From the NCBI GenBank assembly GCA_009909085.1, contig JAAANX010000090.1, positions 1 to 45,426 on the forward strand: a stretch of DNA of 45,426 bases, written 5' to 3'. Position 1 is the first letter of the stretch, and each line of letters opens with the position of its first letter. The notes below the pieces were generated by a model. That model ran no database searches. It worked only from the letters and a program-made list of their open reading frames with translations, and was not told the DNA's origin. A program made the position numbers and the translations under genes. Shown here one piece after another: positions 16,087 through 24,760 of the stretch. The DNA comes from Cyanobacteria bacterium GSL.Bin1. Its GTDB lineage: Bacteria; Cyanobacteriota; Cyanobacteriia; Cyanobacteriales; Rubidibacteraceae.

Positions 16087-17289
16087 ATGAGTCGCGCAGA
16101 GAAAGTTGTCTTAGCCTATTCCGGCGGGGTTGATACCTCCGTTTGTATCCCTTATCTCAAACAAGAATGGGGGGTAAAAGAAGTGATTACCCTCGCTGCT
16201 GATTTGGGGCAGGGGGAAGATTTAGAGCCCATTAAAGAAAAAGCCCTCACTGCTGGTGCCTCCGTTTCTTTGGTGAAAAATGCCGTGGAACGGTTTGTTA
16301 CAGACTTTGCTTTTCCTGCGATTCAAGCCAATGCCCTATATGAAAACCGTTATCCTCTTTCCACTGCTTTGGCGCGTCCCTTAATTAGTCAAATGTTAGT
16401 GGAAGTGGCCCATCAACAGGGGGCAGATGCCGTGGCGCACGGCTGCACTGGTAAAGGAAATGACCAAGTACGCTTTGATGTCTCGATTGCTGCTTTAGAT
16501 CCCGAGTTGAAAATTCTTGCCCCCGCGCGAGAATGGGGGATGAGTCGTGAAGACGCGATCGCGTATGGAGAACGCTTCGGACTGGCTGCACCAGTCAAAA
16601 AATCTTCTCCCTATAGTATTGACCAAAATCTGTTGGGACGCAGTATCGAAGCAGGGATTTTAGAAGATCCGATGGCGGAACCCCCAGAAGAAGTCTTTAG
16701 TATGACTAATGCTATTGAAAATACTCCTGATGAAGCTGAATATCTGGATATTGGGTTTGAAAAAGGAATTCCTGTCACCATTAATGGCATTCGCTATCAA
16801 CCAGTCACTTTGATGGAAACCCTCAACCAACAAATTGGACACCATGGCTTTGGTCGCATTGACATGATGGAAAATCGGGTTGTGGGCATTAAATCTCGAG
16901 AAATTTATGAAGCCCCGGCACTCCTGGCGTTGATTTTGGCACACCGTGACTTAGAAAGCCTGACGTTAACGGCTGATGTTACTCAATATAAGCGGGGAAT
17001 TGAAGATACTTATGCCCAACTGATTTATCGCGGGTTATGGTATAGTCCCCTCAAAAAGGCTTTAGAAGGATTTATCCAACAAACCCAAGAACGGGTAACT
17101 GGAACCGTCCGCTTAAAACTCTTTAAAGGGAATGCAACCATTGTCGGTCGCCAATCAGACTATTCCTTGTACGCTGAAGACTTAGCCACCTATGGTGCAG
17201 AAGATGAGTTTGATCATAAAGCAGCAGAAGGATTTATCTATATCTGGGGAATGCCTGTCCGCGTCTGGTCAAAAGCAACGAAGCAATAA
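16087..17289 (+). CDS. argG: Argininosuccinate synthase
   Basis: Joins citrulline and aspartate with ATP to form argininosuccinate, the penultimate step of arginine synthesis. At 400 residues it is normal for bacterial type ArgG. The PP-loop [10 protein letters not shown] lies at the N-terminus. The substrate-binding segments [15 protein letters not shown] and [17 protein letters not shown] are intact. It lies alone between the psb terminator and a small membrane-protein gene, with no other arginine genes nearby. Confidence 0.97.
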   Translation: MSRAEKVVLAYSGGVDTSVCIPYLKQEWGVKEVITLAADLGQGEDLEPIKEKALTAGASVSLVKNAVERFVTDFAFPAIQANALYENRYPLSTALARPLISQMLVEVAHQQGADAVAHGCTGKGNDQVRFDVSIAALDPELKILAPAREWGMSREDAIAYGERFGLAAPVKKSSPYSIDQNLLGRSIEAGILEDPMAEPPEEVFSMTNAIENTPDEAEYLDIGFEKGIPVTINGIRYQPVTLMETLNQQIGHHGFGRIDMMENRVVGIKSREIYEAPALLALILAHRDLESLTLTADVTQYKRGIEDTYAQLIYRGLWYSPLKKALEGFIQQTQERVTGTVRLKLFKGNATIVGRQSDYSLYAEDLATYGAEDEFDHKAAEGFIYIWGMPVRVWSKATKQ

Positions 17290-17388
17290 CAAGAATCCTC
17301 TCTCATTCGGGAGGGGATAATAGATGATTCATTCTTTTCTAATCATCAAGCGTTATCCTACATTTAGGTATGAATCAATTGCAAAAAA

Positions 17389-17721
17389 ATGCCGACAGAA
17401 ACTGACTTTACTCAAATTTTAGAAAAACTAGAGCATAAAATTGAAACTGGTCAAACTCGTACAGAAGCAAAGCTAGATCAATTGATGAATTGCATTGAAG
17501 TTTTAGAAGTTGGACAAGCCAGATTAGAAGAAAAAATGAATGGGATGAACCAACGTTTTGAAGCAATCGACAAACGTTTTGAAGCTTCAGATCAACGTTT
17601 TAATCGCATTGAAGACAACCTGAAACGGCAAGATAATCGCTTGTGGGGGTTTTTGGTAGCCTTTGGCATTGCCCTCCTCGGGTTACTTGCGAAATACGCT
17701 TTTTTTATGCCAAAAGTCTAA
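17389..17721 (+). CDS. Small coiled-coil protein with C-terminal membrane anchor, unknown function
   Basis: A 110-residue protein I do not recognise beyond its build. Residues about 8-85 are a heptad-rich helix with short repeats (QRFEAIDKRF, EASDQRF, NRIEDNLKRQ), typical of small coiled-coil proteins. Residues about 87-106 form one hydrophobic span (LWGFLVAFGIALLGLLAKYAF). It probably oligomerises at the membrane. The stop is 7 bases before the GTG of the JAMM peptidase gene, so they could be co-transcribed, though many such coiled-coil genes are scattered in cyanobacteria without conserved neighbours. Confidence 0.6.
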   Translation: MPTETDFTQILEKLEHKIETGQTRTEAKLDQLMNCIEVLEVGQARLEEKMNGMNQRFEAIDKRFEASDQRFNRIEDNLKRQDNRLWGFLVAFGIALLGLLAKYAFFMPKV

Positions 17722-17728
17722 TCAAGCC

Positions 17729-18208
17729 GTGCTTAAACTCACTCAACAACAGCAAGAACAAATGTATCGTCACGCCCAGCACACTTATCCCGAAGAGTGT
17801 TGTGGGATTTTATTCGGAACGTTTCAAGCGAATCGAGAAACCATTGTCACAGAAGTGTGGGAAACGGAAAATGCTTGGGAAGTAGAAAGTCAACGGTTTG
17901 AAGCCGTATGCCCGGAAGCTGCTGATGACGGACTGAGTAAGCGCAACCGCTTTACGATTGATCCGGCAGTCCTTTTAAAGGCACAGAAATATGCCCGTAC
18001 TCATCATTTAAGTATTGTCGGCATTTATCACTCTCATCCTGACCACACCACCGATCCTTCAGAATTTGATCGCGCGATCGCGTGGGATACCTATTCTTAC
18101 CTCATTATGTCAGTACAAGACGGAACTGTTGTTGATTGTTGCAGTTGGATTTTAGATGAGCAACAACAATTTCAAGAAGAAATAATTGTAACAGAAGGTT
18201 GCCATTAA
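17729..18208 (+). CDS. JAMM/MPN+ (M67) metallopeptidase
   Basis: A 159-residue single-domain JAMM zinc peptidase. The motif is complete: Glu22 or Glu23 (PEECCGIL), then His101-Ser-His103 and Asp114 in the HxHx10D block (IYHSHPDHTTDPSEFD). Bacterial members such as mycobacterial Mec+ release amino acids or thiol products from ubiquitin-like sulfur carriers. The start is chosen at GTG 17729 because upstream in-frame codons overlap the previous gene and lack similarity. The next gene is an E1-like MoeB/MoeZ adenylyltransferase with rhodanese domain, which supports a role in sulfur-carrier chemistry. No ThiS/MoaD/CysO-like carrier gene is visible between them. Confidence 0.85.
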   Translation: MLKLTQQQQEQMYRHAQHTYPEECCGILFGTFQANRETIVTEVWETENAWEVESQRFEAVCPEAADDGLSKRNRFTIDPAVLLKAQKYARTHHLSIVGIYHSHPDHTTDPSEFDRAIAWDTYSYLIMSVQDGTVVDCCSWILDEQQQFQEEIIVTEGCH

Positions 18209-18353
18209 CCCAACCCAGCCCTTATCCTAAAATACCGCACGGCTATCTCAATTAGTCAGCAGCGGCGATATTATCCTGAATACGTCGCCCCATCTCCTTC
18301 CCGTAGCACAATAGTAGATAGCAAATTAACACCTTATCGGGCGTGAGACCACT

Positions 18354-19514
18354 ATGCTCAATCCAAACCTAGAAGAAATCGAACTCAACAAAGAAGAATA
18401 CGAACGGTATTCTCGTCACATTATCCTCCCAGAAGTCGGACTAGAAGGGCAAAAACGCCTGAAAGCAGCCAGTGTTGTTTGTATCGGGACTGGTGGACTC
18501 GGTTCTCCCCTTCTGCTATATTTAGCAGCAGCCGGTATCGGACGCATTGGCATTGTTGATTTTGACATTGTGGATCGCTCCAACTTACAACGTCAAATTA
18601 TCCACGGTACTGCCAAAGTCGGTCAACCCAAGCTAGAATCAGCCAAACAGCGCATCCTTGATATCAATCCGTTTTGTCAAGTTGACCTCTACAATACCCG
18701 CATTAGTTCTGACAATGCTCTGGAAATTCTCAAGCCTTATGATGTGGTTGTCGATGGAACGGATAATTTCCCCACTCGTTACTTAGTGAATGATGCTTGT
18801 GTTTTACTCGGTAAGCCGAATGTTTATGGCTCGATTTTCCGCTTTGAAGGGCAAGCCAGCGTTTTTAATTACCAAGAAGGACCTAACTACCGCGATGTCT
18901 TTCCTGAACCCCCACCGCCGGGAATGGTTCCCTCTTGTGCTGAAGGGGGTGTTTTAGGTGTTCTATGTGGTGTCATTGGGTCGATTCAAGCCACAGAAAC
19001 GATTAAGGTCATTCTTGGCATGAATACAACTCTCAGTGGACGTTTGTTGCTTTATAATGCACAAACCATGACTTTCCGAGAATTAAAACTTCGTCCTAAT
19101 CCAGAACGTCCTGAAATTAAAGAACTCATTGACTATGAACAGTTCTGTGGCATTCCGCAAATGCAAGAACAAGAAACCGATGTTCCTGAAATGACGGTTC
19201 AAGAGTTGAAGCAGTTAATGGAACAAAAAGCGAATGACTACGTTCTGATTGATGTGCGCAACCCCAATGAATACGAAATTGCGAAAATTCCTGGGGCAAC
19301 CCTCATTCCCCTGTCGGAAATTGAAGATGGAAGTGGCGTGGAAAAAGTGAAACAACTGACCAATGGTCATCGTTTGATTGCTCACTGCAAGATGGGCGGA
19401 CGTTCTGCCAAAGCCCTGCAGATCTTGAAAGACGCTGGAATTGAAGGGACAAATCTCAAGGGCGGAATTCGTGCTTGGAGTCAAGAGGTGGATTCTTCTG
19501 TTCCAGAATACTAA
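18354..19514 (+). CDS. moeB: MoeB/ThiF-like adenylyltransferase fused to a rhodanese domain (MoeZ type)
   Basis: An E1-like enzyme that adenylates the C-terminal glycine of a sulfur carrier (MoaD or ThiS type) and passes sulfur to it through its rhodanese domain. It has 386 residues. Nucleotide loop GTGGLG is at 45-50, the Arg-finger/substrate loop includes DRSNLQRQI, and the acyl-adenylate cysteine candidate is Cys195 in VPSCAEGGVLG. The rhodanese domain spans about 278-382 with active-loop Cys345 (HCKMGGRSA). No CxxC pair is present, so the structural zinc of E. coli MoeB appears missing. It follows the JAMM gene by 145 bases. Confidence 0.9.
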   Translation: MLNPNLEEIELNKEEYERYSRHIILPEVGLEGQKRLKAASVVCIGTGGLGSPLLLYLAAAGIGRIGIVDFDIVDRSNLQRQIIHGTAKVGQPKLESAKQRILDINPFCQVDLYNTRISSDNALEILKPYDVVVDGTDNFPTRYLVNDACVLLGKPNVYGSIFRFEGQASVFNYQEGPNYRDVFPEPPPPGMVPSCAEGGVLGVLCGVIGSIQATETIKVILGMNTTLSGRLLLYNAQTMTFRELKLRPNPERPEIKELIDYEQFCGIPQMQEQETDVPEMTVQELKQLMEQKANDYVLIDVRNPNEYEIAKIPGATLIPLSEIEDGSGVEKVKQLTNGHRLIAHCKMGGRSAKALQILKDAGIEGTNLKGGIRAWSQEVDSSVPEY

Positions 19515-20069
19515 TACCTCTGGTCTGAATTAGGAAAAAAGCGAGGAGAAGACCCAAGATAAAAATTACAGGAGTCACCGTAAAGCCAACGTGCTTCAGC
19601 GGTTAGATATAAGGTGAGTGAGTTGAGGGGCTCAATGCCCCGATAACAAACAATCTCAATCCTTTCTTGGCTCCTTACATATTTTTTGATTGTATCCCCA
19701 GACACTTAACCCGCTGTTGATACAAAATAGCTTCTTGTCCACAAGCTCGGCAGCTTCTTCTTCAACCAAGGAAATTCTCTAGTCATACCACCACCTAACT
19801 TCAAAAAGACTGCCGCACCTTTGATTTTACCCACCCACACTCGAAAAATTGAGCAAACGATGAGTTTGAACTGGCTGAATGATTTTGTGATGATTTTTAT
19901 TAGTCTAAACTACAGTTAAGTTGTTACCAATGGGGGGAGGGGCTTCATAATCAGTTGAAAGTGAAGTCCTCTTTCAAGAGGCCATATTTTTGAGCGGATG
20001 GGAAGGATAAAAGCCCCATGTTTAGAATTGATGAGAAAATGATCCATTATTGTGGCATTTGCCGAAATT
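19515..20069. other. Intergenic region with transposon relic
   Basis: These 555 bases hold no intact gene. The left half is the IS200/IS605 relic annotated separately. In the right half there is a 6-bp perfect hairpin CCTCTT/AAGAGG with a TC loop (19969-19982). I see no clear promoter for the oxidoreductase gene that follows. Confidence 0.5.
19622..19832 (-). mobile_element. IS200/IS605 TnpA (Y1 transposase) C-terminal relic with right end
   Basis: On the minus strand the frame reads VGKIKGAAVFLK, then MTREFPWLKKKLPSLWTRSY and FVSTAG, an in-frame TAA (19708-19706), then VSGDTIKKYVRSQ. The order FPWL-LWTRSYFVSTAG-VS-IKKYV is the C-terminal half of Y1 HUH transposases. The Tyr in KKYV occupies the catalytic tyrosine position, but the internal stop kills the gene. 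Downstream, GGGGCATTGAGCCCC forms a 5-bp hairpin (19641-19627) followed by TCAAC (TCAA at 19626-19623), a right-end signature. The HUH histidines were not found. Confidence 0.7.
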
Positions 20070-21194
20070 ATGGTTAGTTATGATTGGTTAGTCATTGGCG
20101 GTGGCATAACGGGAAGTGCCCTCGCTTACGAATTGCAAGCTCAAGGGGCAACCGTTTTATTATTAGAACTCAGTCCAACTTTAGAGAATGCAACCCGTTA
20201 CAGCTATGGCGGACTCCCATTTTGGTCAGGGACTTCCCCAGAGATGAGAAAACTGTGTGCAGATGGACTCCAACTGCATCGCGATCTCCCGCAAATTCTC
20301 GATCAAGATACAGAGTTTCGTGAAATCAATCTGTTATTAACCATTAGAAACAATGAGTCGCCCCAAGAGAGTATTAAGCAATATCAGAACTGTGACATTC
20401 CGCCGCAACTATTAAGTGTAGAAGAAAGCTGCGAATTAGAACCGCTTTTGAATCCCAGCGCGATCGCGGGTGCAATTTGTTTTCCCCACGGTCATATTAA
20501 CCCCCAAAAAACGAATGAAGCTTATCTCCAAACCTTTACTCGTCTCGGCGGTACTATCACTTATGAAGCCGTCAATTCCTTCCAATGGCAAAAGGAAAAA
20601 GTCGTCGGTGTGAATACGGCTAAAAATCGCTATTCTGCTGAAAATACGGTCCTGTGTGCAGGGGGGTTAACCCGTGAGTTATTAACCTCAATTGGGGTTA
20701 AACGTCCCCTTTACTTTACTCACGCCGAACTCTTAGAAACCCCACCCCTGGATCTCGAATTAAAAACGTTAATTATGCCTGCTAATGATCAACGGTTGGG
20801 CTTAGAAAGCGCTGCCACTAACCCAGAAAAAGAACCTTTGTGGGATCAATCAGGACAGAAACTGGCGTCACCGGTGATGGATCCAGGAGCGATTCAATTT
20901 CGCGATCGGCATTTGTGTATTGGTCAAATTAGTCGGACAATGAGTGATCCAGAAGCCACTGTTGATCCGGCAGCAAGTGAGGCATGGCTACGGAAAGAAA
21001 TCGGAACCTTATTACCCGCCTTAAAAGATGTTCCTGCCCAATGGCACCATTGTCTGATTGCCTTTAGCCCAAATCGGGAATCTGTTGTTGGGAAGGTGGG
21101 ACATTACGAAGGCATCCATATTTTTTCCGGTTTTACCAGTACTCTTTTATTGGCACCGGTTCTCGCACAACAGTTTGCCTCCTCTGCTCGTTAA
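20070..21194 (+). CDS. FAD-dependent oxidoreductase of the DAO (glycine/D-amino-acid oxidase) family
   Basis: The protein has 374 residues counted from ATG 20070 (MVSYDWLVIGGGITG); a GTG six codons earlier is possible. The Rossmann dinucleotide motif VIGGGITGSALAYELQAQG is at the N-terminus with the ribose-binding acid in LLLLE. The middle carries NPQKTNEAYLQTFTRLGG and the C-terminal FAD motif region is SGFTSTLLLAPVLAQQ. Family members oxidise amines of amino acids such as glycine, sarcosine or D-amino acids, but the substrate is not deducible. It follows a relic-filled gap and precedes the formylglutathione hydrolase by 225 bases, with no obvious functional link. Confidence 0.8.
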   Translation: MVSYDWLVIGGGITGSALAYELQAQGATVLLLELSPTLENATRYSYGGLPFWSGTSPEMRKLCADGLQLHRDLPQILDQDTEFREINLLLTIRNNESPQESIKQYQNCDIPPQLLSVEESCELEPLLNPSAIAGAICFPHGHINPQKTNEAYLQTFTRLGGTITYEAVNSFQWQKEKVVGVNTAKNRYSAENTVLCAGGLTRELLTSIGVKRPLYFTHAELLETPPLDLELKTLIMPANDQRLGLESAATNPEKEPLWDQSGQKLASPVMDPGAIQFRDRHLCIGQISRTMSDPEATVDPAASEAWLRKEIGTLLPALKDVPAQWHHCLIAFSPNRESVVGKVGHYEGIHIFSGFTSTLLLAPVLAQQFASSAR

Positions 21195-21419
21195 CTGGTC
21201 AAGGTCTTATCGACGGTACTGAACAAAAAAGCGCAAAACTTGTGACTGCTAACTTTTTTTAAATAAGAATTGAAACGACTTTAGCGAAAAAGCGGGAGGA
21301 AACTTATGCCCTAAGAGACTGATTTAATGTTAATTTGTCTTTAGTCTAATTGGTGTGAGACGACCATGAAAATTACGTTGGAAGTCTTCTGATGCACATT
21401 GAGATCAAATGAACCCTTT

Positions 21420-22271
21420 ATGCCTAAACTTACCTTAAATGCGCAACATCGATGTTTCGGTGGCAGTGTCAGTTACTACCAGCATTCCTCCCAAGTGTGT
21501 CATGGACCGATGCGGTTTTCCCTGTTTTTGCCACCTCAAGCTAAGGATCATTCGGTTCCGATCTTGTATTTCCTCTCCGGTTTAACCTGCACAGAAGAGA
21601 ATTTTACGGTAAAATCAGGCGTCCAAAGAGATGCAGCCGAACTCGGAATGGCCATTATCGCTCCTGATACTAGCCCTCGTAATACTGGTATTCTAGGAGA
21701 GGAGACGGATTACGATTTAGGAACAGGCGCAGGATTTTACGTGGATGCCACCGAATCGCCTTGGCAAGCACATTATCAAATGTATAGCTACGTTGTGGAA
21801 GAATTACCGCGTTTAGTGGAAAGTGAATTCCCGATTCTTCCAGACAAATGCGGGATTTTTGGACATTCGATGGGTGGACATGGCGCCTTGATTTGTGCCT
21901 TGCGTAACCCAAACCGTTATCTTTCTGTATCAGCCTTTGCGCCAATTGCTGCGCCAAAACAATGTGCGTGGGGGCAAAAGGCATTTAGTTATTATTTAGG
22001 GAACAATGAAAGGCTTTGGCAGGATTATGATGCAACGGAGTTAGTCCAGCAAAAAACTTGGGTGGATAAACCAATTTTAATTGACCAAGGAACCGAAGAT
22101 AATTTTTTAGCGCAGCAGCAACTGTTACCGGAAAAGTTCGCAGCAGCCTGCAAAAGTGTAGGACAGCCTCTAAACTTACACTATCAAGAAGGCTATGATC
22201 ATAGCTACTTTTTTATAATGAGTTTTATGAGAAAACATCTCGAGCATCATGCTCAATTTCTCCTCGGTTAA
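21420..22271 (+). CDS. fghA: S-formylglutathione hydrolase (esterase D family)
   Basis: Hydrolyses S-formylglutathione to formate and glutathione, the last step of glutathione-dependent formaldehyde removal. It has 283 residues from ATG 21420 (MPKLTLNAQHRCFGGSVSYY), the family start. Diagnostic features are PILYFLSGLTCTEENF (oxyanion side), the nucleophile elbow GHSMGGHGAL, the catalytic Asp in DQGTEDNFL and His in YDHSYFFI. The partner class III alcohol dehydrogenase is not in this window. The stop is 11 bases before the next start, suggesting translation in one transcript with the YrhK-repeat protein. Confidence 0.95.
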   Translation: MPKLTLNAQHRCFGGSVSYYQHSSQVCHGPMRFSLFLPPQAKDHSVPILYFLSGLTCTEENFTVKSGVQRDAAELGMAIIAPDTSPRNTGILGEETDYDLGTGAGFYVDATESPWQAHYQMYSYVVEELPRLVESEFPILPDKCGIFGHSMGGHGALICALRNPNRYLSVSAFAPIAAPKQCAWGQKAFSYYLGNNERLWQDYDATELVQQKTWVDKPILIDQGTEDNFLAQQQLLPEKFAAACKSVGQPLNLHYQEGYDHSYFFIMSFMRKHLEHHAQFLLG

Positions 22272-22282
22272 AAAAGAGCACA

Positions 22283-22984
22283 ATGCCACATTTATTCACA
22301 AACCGTCCGCGTCAATATACCCTCTTCACTCAAAAAAAGCTCGGTATCAGCTACTTGAACTGGGAATTAACCAATGGGATTCTTTACATCATCGGCGGCA
22401 TCACATTTGTCATTGGGAGCGTATTTTTCCTACCTCAATATGAAGAATTTTTGGATATTGGGGCTTGGATCTTCTTTGGGGGGTCAATTATTTATTTGAT
22501 TGTCACCGGTCAAGATTTGTGGGAGTCCTTACATTATCTCCGGTCTCAGCCTCTTTTAAGCATTTGGGATTGGCTAGAGTTTTTAGCTGCTAATGTTTAT
22601 ATTGTCGGCACAATTCTTTTCATTGTTGGTAGTCTTTTCTTTTTATCAGAAATTCATATGATTGTTTTCGGCAGCTGGTGCTTTATTATTGGCAGTTTTC
22701 TCTTTTTAGTGGGAGCGTGCATTAATATTATCGAAATTCTGCAAGCAACCTCATTGATTAAATTGCAGTTACTTAATATTACTGCCATTACGTTTGCCTT
22801 AGGTTCAACGCTGTTCTTAGTAGCATCCATTCCTTACTTATGGCAACCCTTAGATATGCAGGAACAGTGGTTACTGTTTACCTATGTTGCTTGGGAATAC
22901 ATTGTCGGTAGTATTTTATTTTTAGTCGGCGGAATCATTAATTATTACCGCGTCTATCGTAATTTTCAGCAATTCCTGAATTAA
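22283..22984 (+). CDS. Membrane protein with three YrhK-like repeats, unknown function
   Basis: A 233-residue integral membrane protein. Three similar hairpin units can be seen: YIIGGITFVIGSVFFLPQ with GAWIFFGGSIIYLI (about 36-76), YIVGTILFIVGSLFFLSE with GSWCFIIGSFLFLVG (about 98-150), and ITFALGSTLFLVASIPYL with YIVGSILFLVGGIINYYRVYR (about 168-228). Each has two spans with Gly-Ser-rich crossings, as in the YrhK domain. It begins 11 bases after the formylglutathione hydrolase, so the two may be an operon. I know of no established role for YrhK proteins. Confidence 0.65.
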   Translation: MPHLFTNRPRQYTLFTQKKLGISYLNWELTNGILYIIGGITFVIGSVFFLPQYEEFLDIGAWIFFGGSIIYLIVTGQDLWESLHYLRSQPLLSIWDWLEFLAANVYIVGTILFIVGSLFFLSEIHMIVFGSWCFIIGSFLFLVGACINIIEILQATSLIKLQLLNITAITFALGSTLFLVASIPYLWQPLDMQEQWLLFTYVAWEYIVGSILFLVGGIINYYRVYRNFQQFLN

Positions 22985-23172
22985 TCAGGTCGTACCCCAA
23001 CACAATAAAGGATTAATTAGAGTAGCAATTTCAGATCACAGCTATTTCTAATTAACCCAATTGCTGCTTAATTCTATAGTCGGCAGAATAAGCTACCTCA
23101 ATTTTTATGATTCGTTGCCATTCCAGAGTTTGAGGCCGTCTTGAAGGTCTTGAAAATTCCGCTCAGATACAA

Positions 23173-23703
23173 TTATTCTTTCTTCGGTGACAATAACATA
23201 ATCATGTTGCGACCTTCTCGTTTTGGGGACTGCTGAATTTCTGCGGTTTCTTTGAGGTCTGCAGCCATTCGTTCTAATAAGTCTTTGGCCAGATCAATGT
23301 GTTGAATTTCTCTGCCACGGAAGTTGATTGTCGCTTTAACTTTATCTCCTCCTTTCAGGAAGCGCTTAGCTTGGTTGACCCGCACTTCATAGTCATGCTC
23401 GTCAATTTTATACCGCATTTTAACTTCCTTAACTTCGGCGTTGTGTTGTTTCTTTTTCGCTTCCCTGGCTCGACGTTCCTGCTCGTACTTATACTTGCCA
23501 TAGTCCATGATTCGGCAAACCGGCGGATCTGCTTTGTCACTGACCAGAACCAAGTCAAGATCTCGGTCTTCAGCAATTTTTTGAGCTTCGTCAGGGGTGA
23601 GAATTCCGAGTTGTTCTCCTTCGCTGTCAATGACGCGAATTTTCGGAAAACGAATATTTTCGTTGATTTGGGGAAGCTGGCGGTTGCGTTTTTTATTCTT
23701 CAC
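23173..23703 (-). CDS. infC: Translation initiation factor IF-3
   Basis: IF-3 binds the 30S subunit, prevents premature 50S joining and checks initiator tRNA and start codon. It has 176 residues. The N-domain begins [21 protein letters not shown]; the basic linker [19 protein letters not shown] joins the C-domain with [15 protein letters not shown] and FRGREIQH. The start used is GTG 23703 ([19 protein letters not shown]). infC genes often use rare starts for autocontrol. The usual partners rpmI and rplT are not adjacent. Confidence 0.96.
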   Translation of the reverse strand: MKNKKRNRQLPQINENIRFPKIRVIDSEGEQLGILTPDEAQKIAEDRDLDLVLVSDKADPPVCRIMDYGKYKYEQERRAREAKKKQHNAEVKEVKMRYKIDEHDYEVRVNQAKRFLKGGDKVKATINFRGREIQHIDLAKDLLERMAADLKETAEIQQSPKREGRNMIMLLSPKKE

Positions 23704-23833
23704 AGGCGTTTATGGAAATTCAGTTAGGCTTAAATTTAGGTCTCACAATATAAGGTTATTCCCTTGCCATTGTAATAATCCTGTTGGAATTTTTGCCAAA
23801 TGTTAACACAAAAGTAACAGATACAATTGAGTG

Positions 23834-24760
23834 ATGAGTAAGCAAACAAAAGTAGATTTGGGAAGACAACGCGATTGGGTTTGGCGAGGTTGGCAAATTC
23901 GCTATACTTACTTACGATCGCGCTCCCCGCAAGGACATCATAATCCGCCTATTCTCCTGGTTCACGGATTTGGCGCCGCGATCGCGCACTGGCGCTATAA
24001 TCTTTCCCATCTCAGTGAAACCCATACGGTTTATGCTTTAGACTTATTAGGCTTTGGGGCATCTCGCAAAGCCGTTGCCCAATATAGTATGGAGTTTTGG
24101 GCGGAACAACTGTATCAATTCTGGCGAACACTCATTGGTTCCCCAGCGATTTTAATTGGCAATTCTTTGGGGTCACTGGTCAGTTTAACGGCCGCTGCCT
24201 ACTATCCAAAAATGGCACAGGGGCTGATTTTGATTAATTTACCCGATGTTTCCATTCGTTCGGAGATGTTCCCGCCACCCCTGCAAAAAGTTGTCAGCGG
24301 GATTGAATCGATCTTTAGTGCCCCTTGGCTGTTACGGGGGTTATTCCCGATTTTACGATCGCGCTCGGTGATCCGCCGTTGGGCAAAAATTGCCTATCCG
24401 AAAGTGGCAACCTTAGATGAGGAATTAGTCGATATTTTAACCACTCCCCCTCAAGATGAATTTGCAGCAGATGCCTTTGTTGCGCTTGTGAAGTCGGCAT
24501 TACATCCCCGTTTTGGCACTGCTGTCAAAGAATTGTTACCCAATTTAAAGATTCCCATCCTCTTACTGTGGGGAGAACAAGATCAGATGGTTCCGCCAAA
24601 ACTAGCGCGCTCATTTGTTAATCTCAATCCTGATTTGGAATTAGTAATGCTGCCGCGAGTGGGTCATTGTCTCCATGACGAATGTCCTGACCAATTTCAT
24701 GAAACCATATCACCTTGGTTAGTGGCAGTTTCCTCAGGAAGCACGGTTAAACAGCCTTGA
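23834..24760 (+). CDS. Alpha/beta-fold hydrolase
   Basis: A 308-residue hydrolase of the haloperoxidase/epoxide-hydrolase-like superfamily. Features are the HGFGAAIAHWRYN oxyanion loop, the nucleophile elbow GNSLGS with catalytic Ser, Asp in WGEQDQMVP and His in GHCLHDE. A lid region (about 140-215) is rich in hydrophobic residues. Cyanobacteria have several such chloroplast-type hydrolases, and the substrate is unknown. GTG precedes the chosen ATG by one codon. The 3' end runs 64 bases into the convergent DUF2993 gene. Confidence 0.8.
   Translation: MSKQTKVDLGRQRDWVWRGWQIRYTYLRSRSPQGHHNPPILLVHGFGAAIAHWRYNLSHLSETHTVYALDLLGFGASRKAVAQYSMEFWAEQLYQFWRTLIGSPAILIGNSLGSLVSLTAAAYYPKMAQGLILINLPDVSIRSEMFPPPLQKVVSGIESIFSAPWLLRGLFPILRSRSVIRRWAKIAYPKVATLDEELVDILTTPPQDEFAADAFVALVKSALHPRFGTAVKELLPNLKIPILLLWGEQDQMVPPKLARSFVNLNPDLELVMLPRVGHCLHDECPDQFHETISPWLVAVSSGSTVKQP

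Noticed and set aside
17643-17885. 80-codon frame overlapping the coiled-coil and JAMM genes
   Set aside because: It is out of frame with both well-supported proteins and its sequence resembles nothing.
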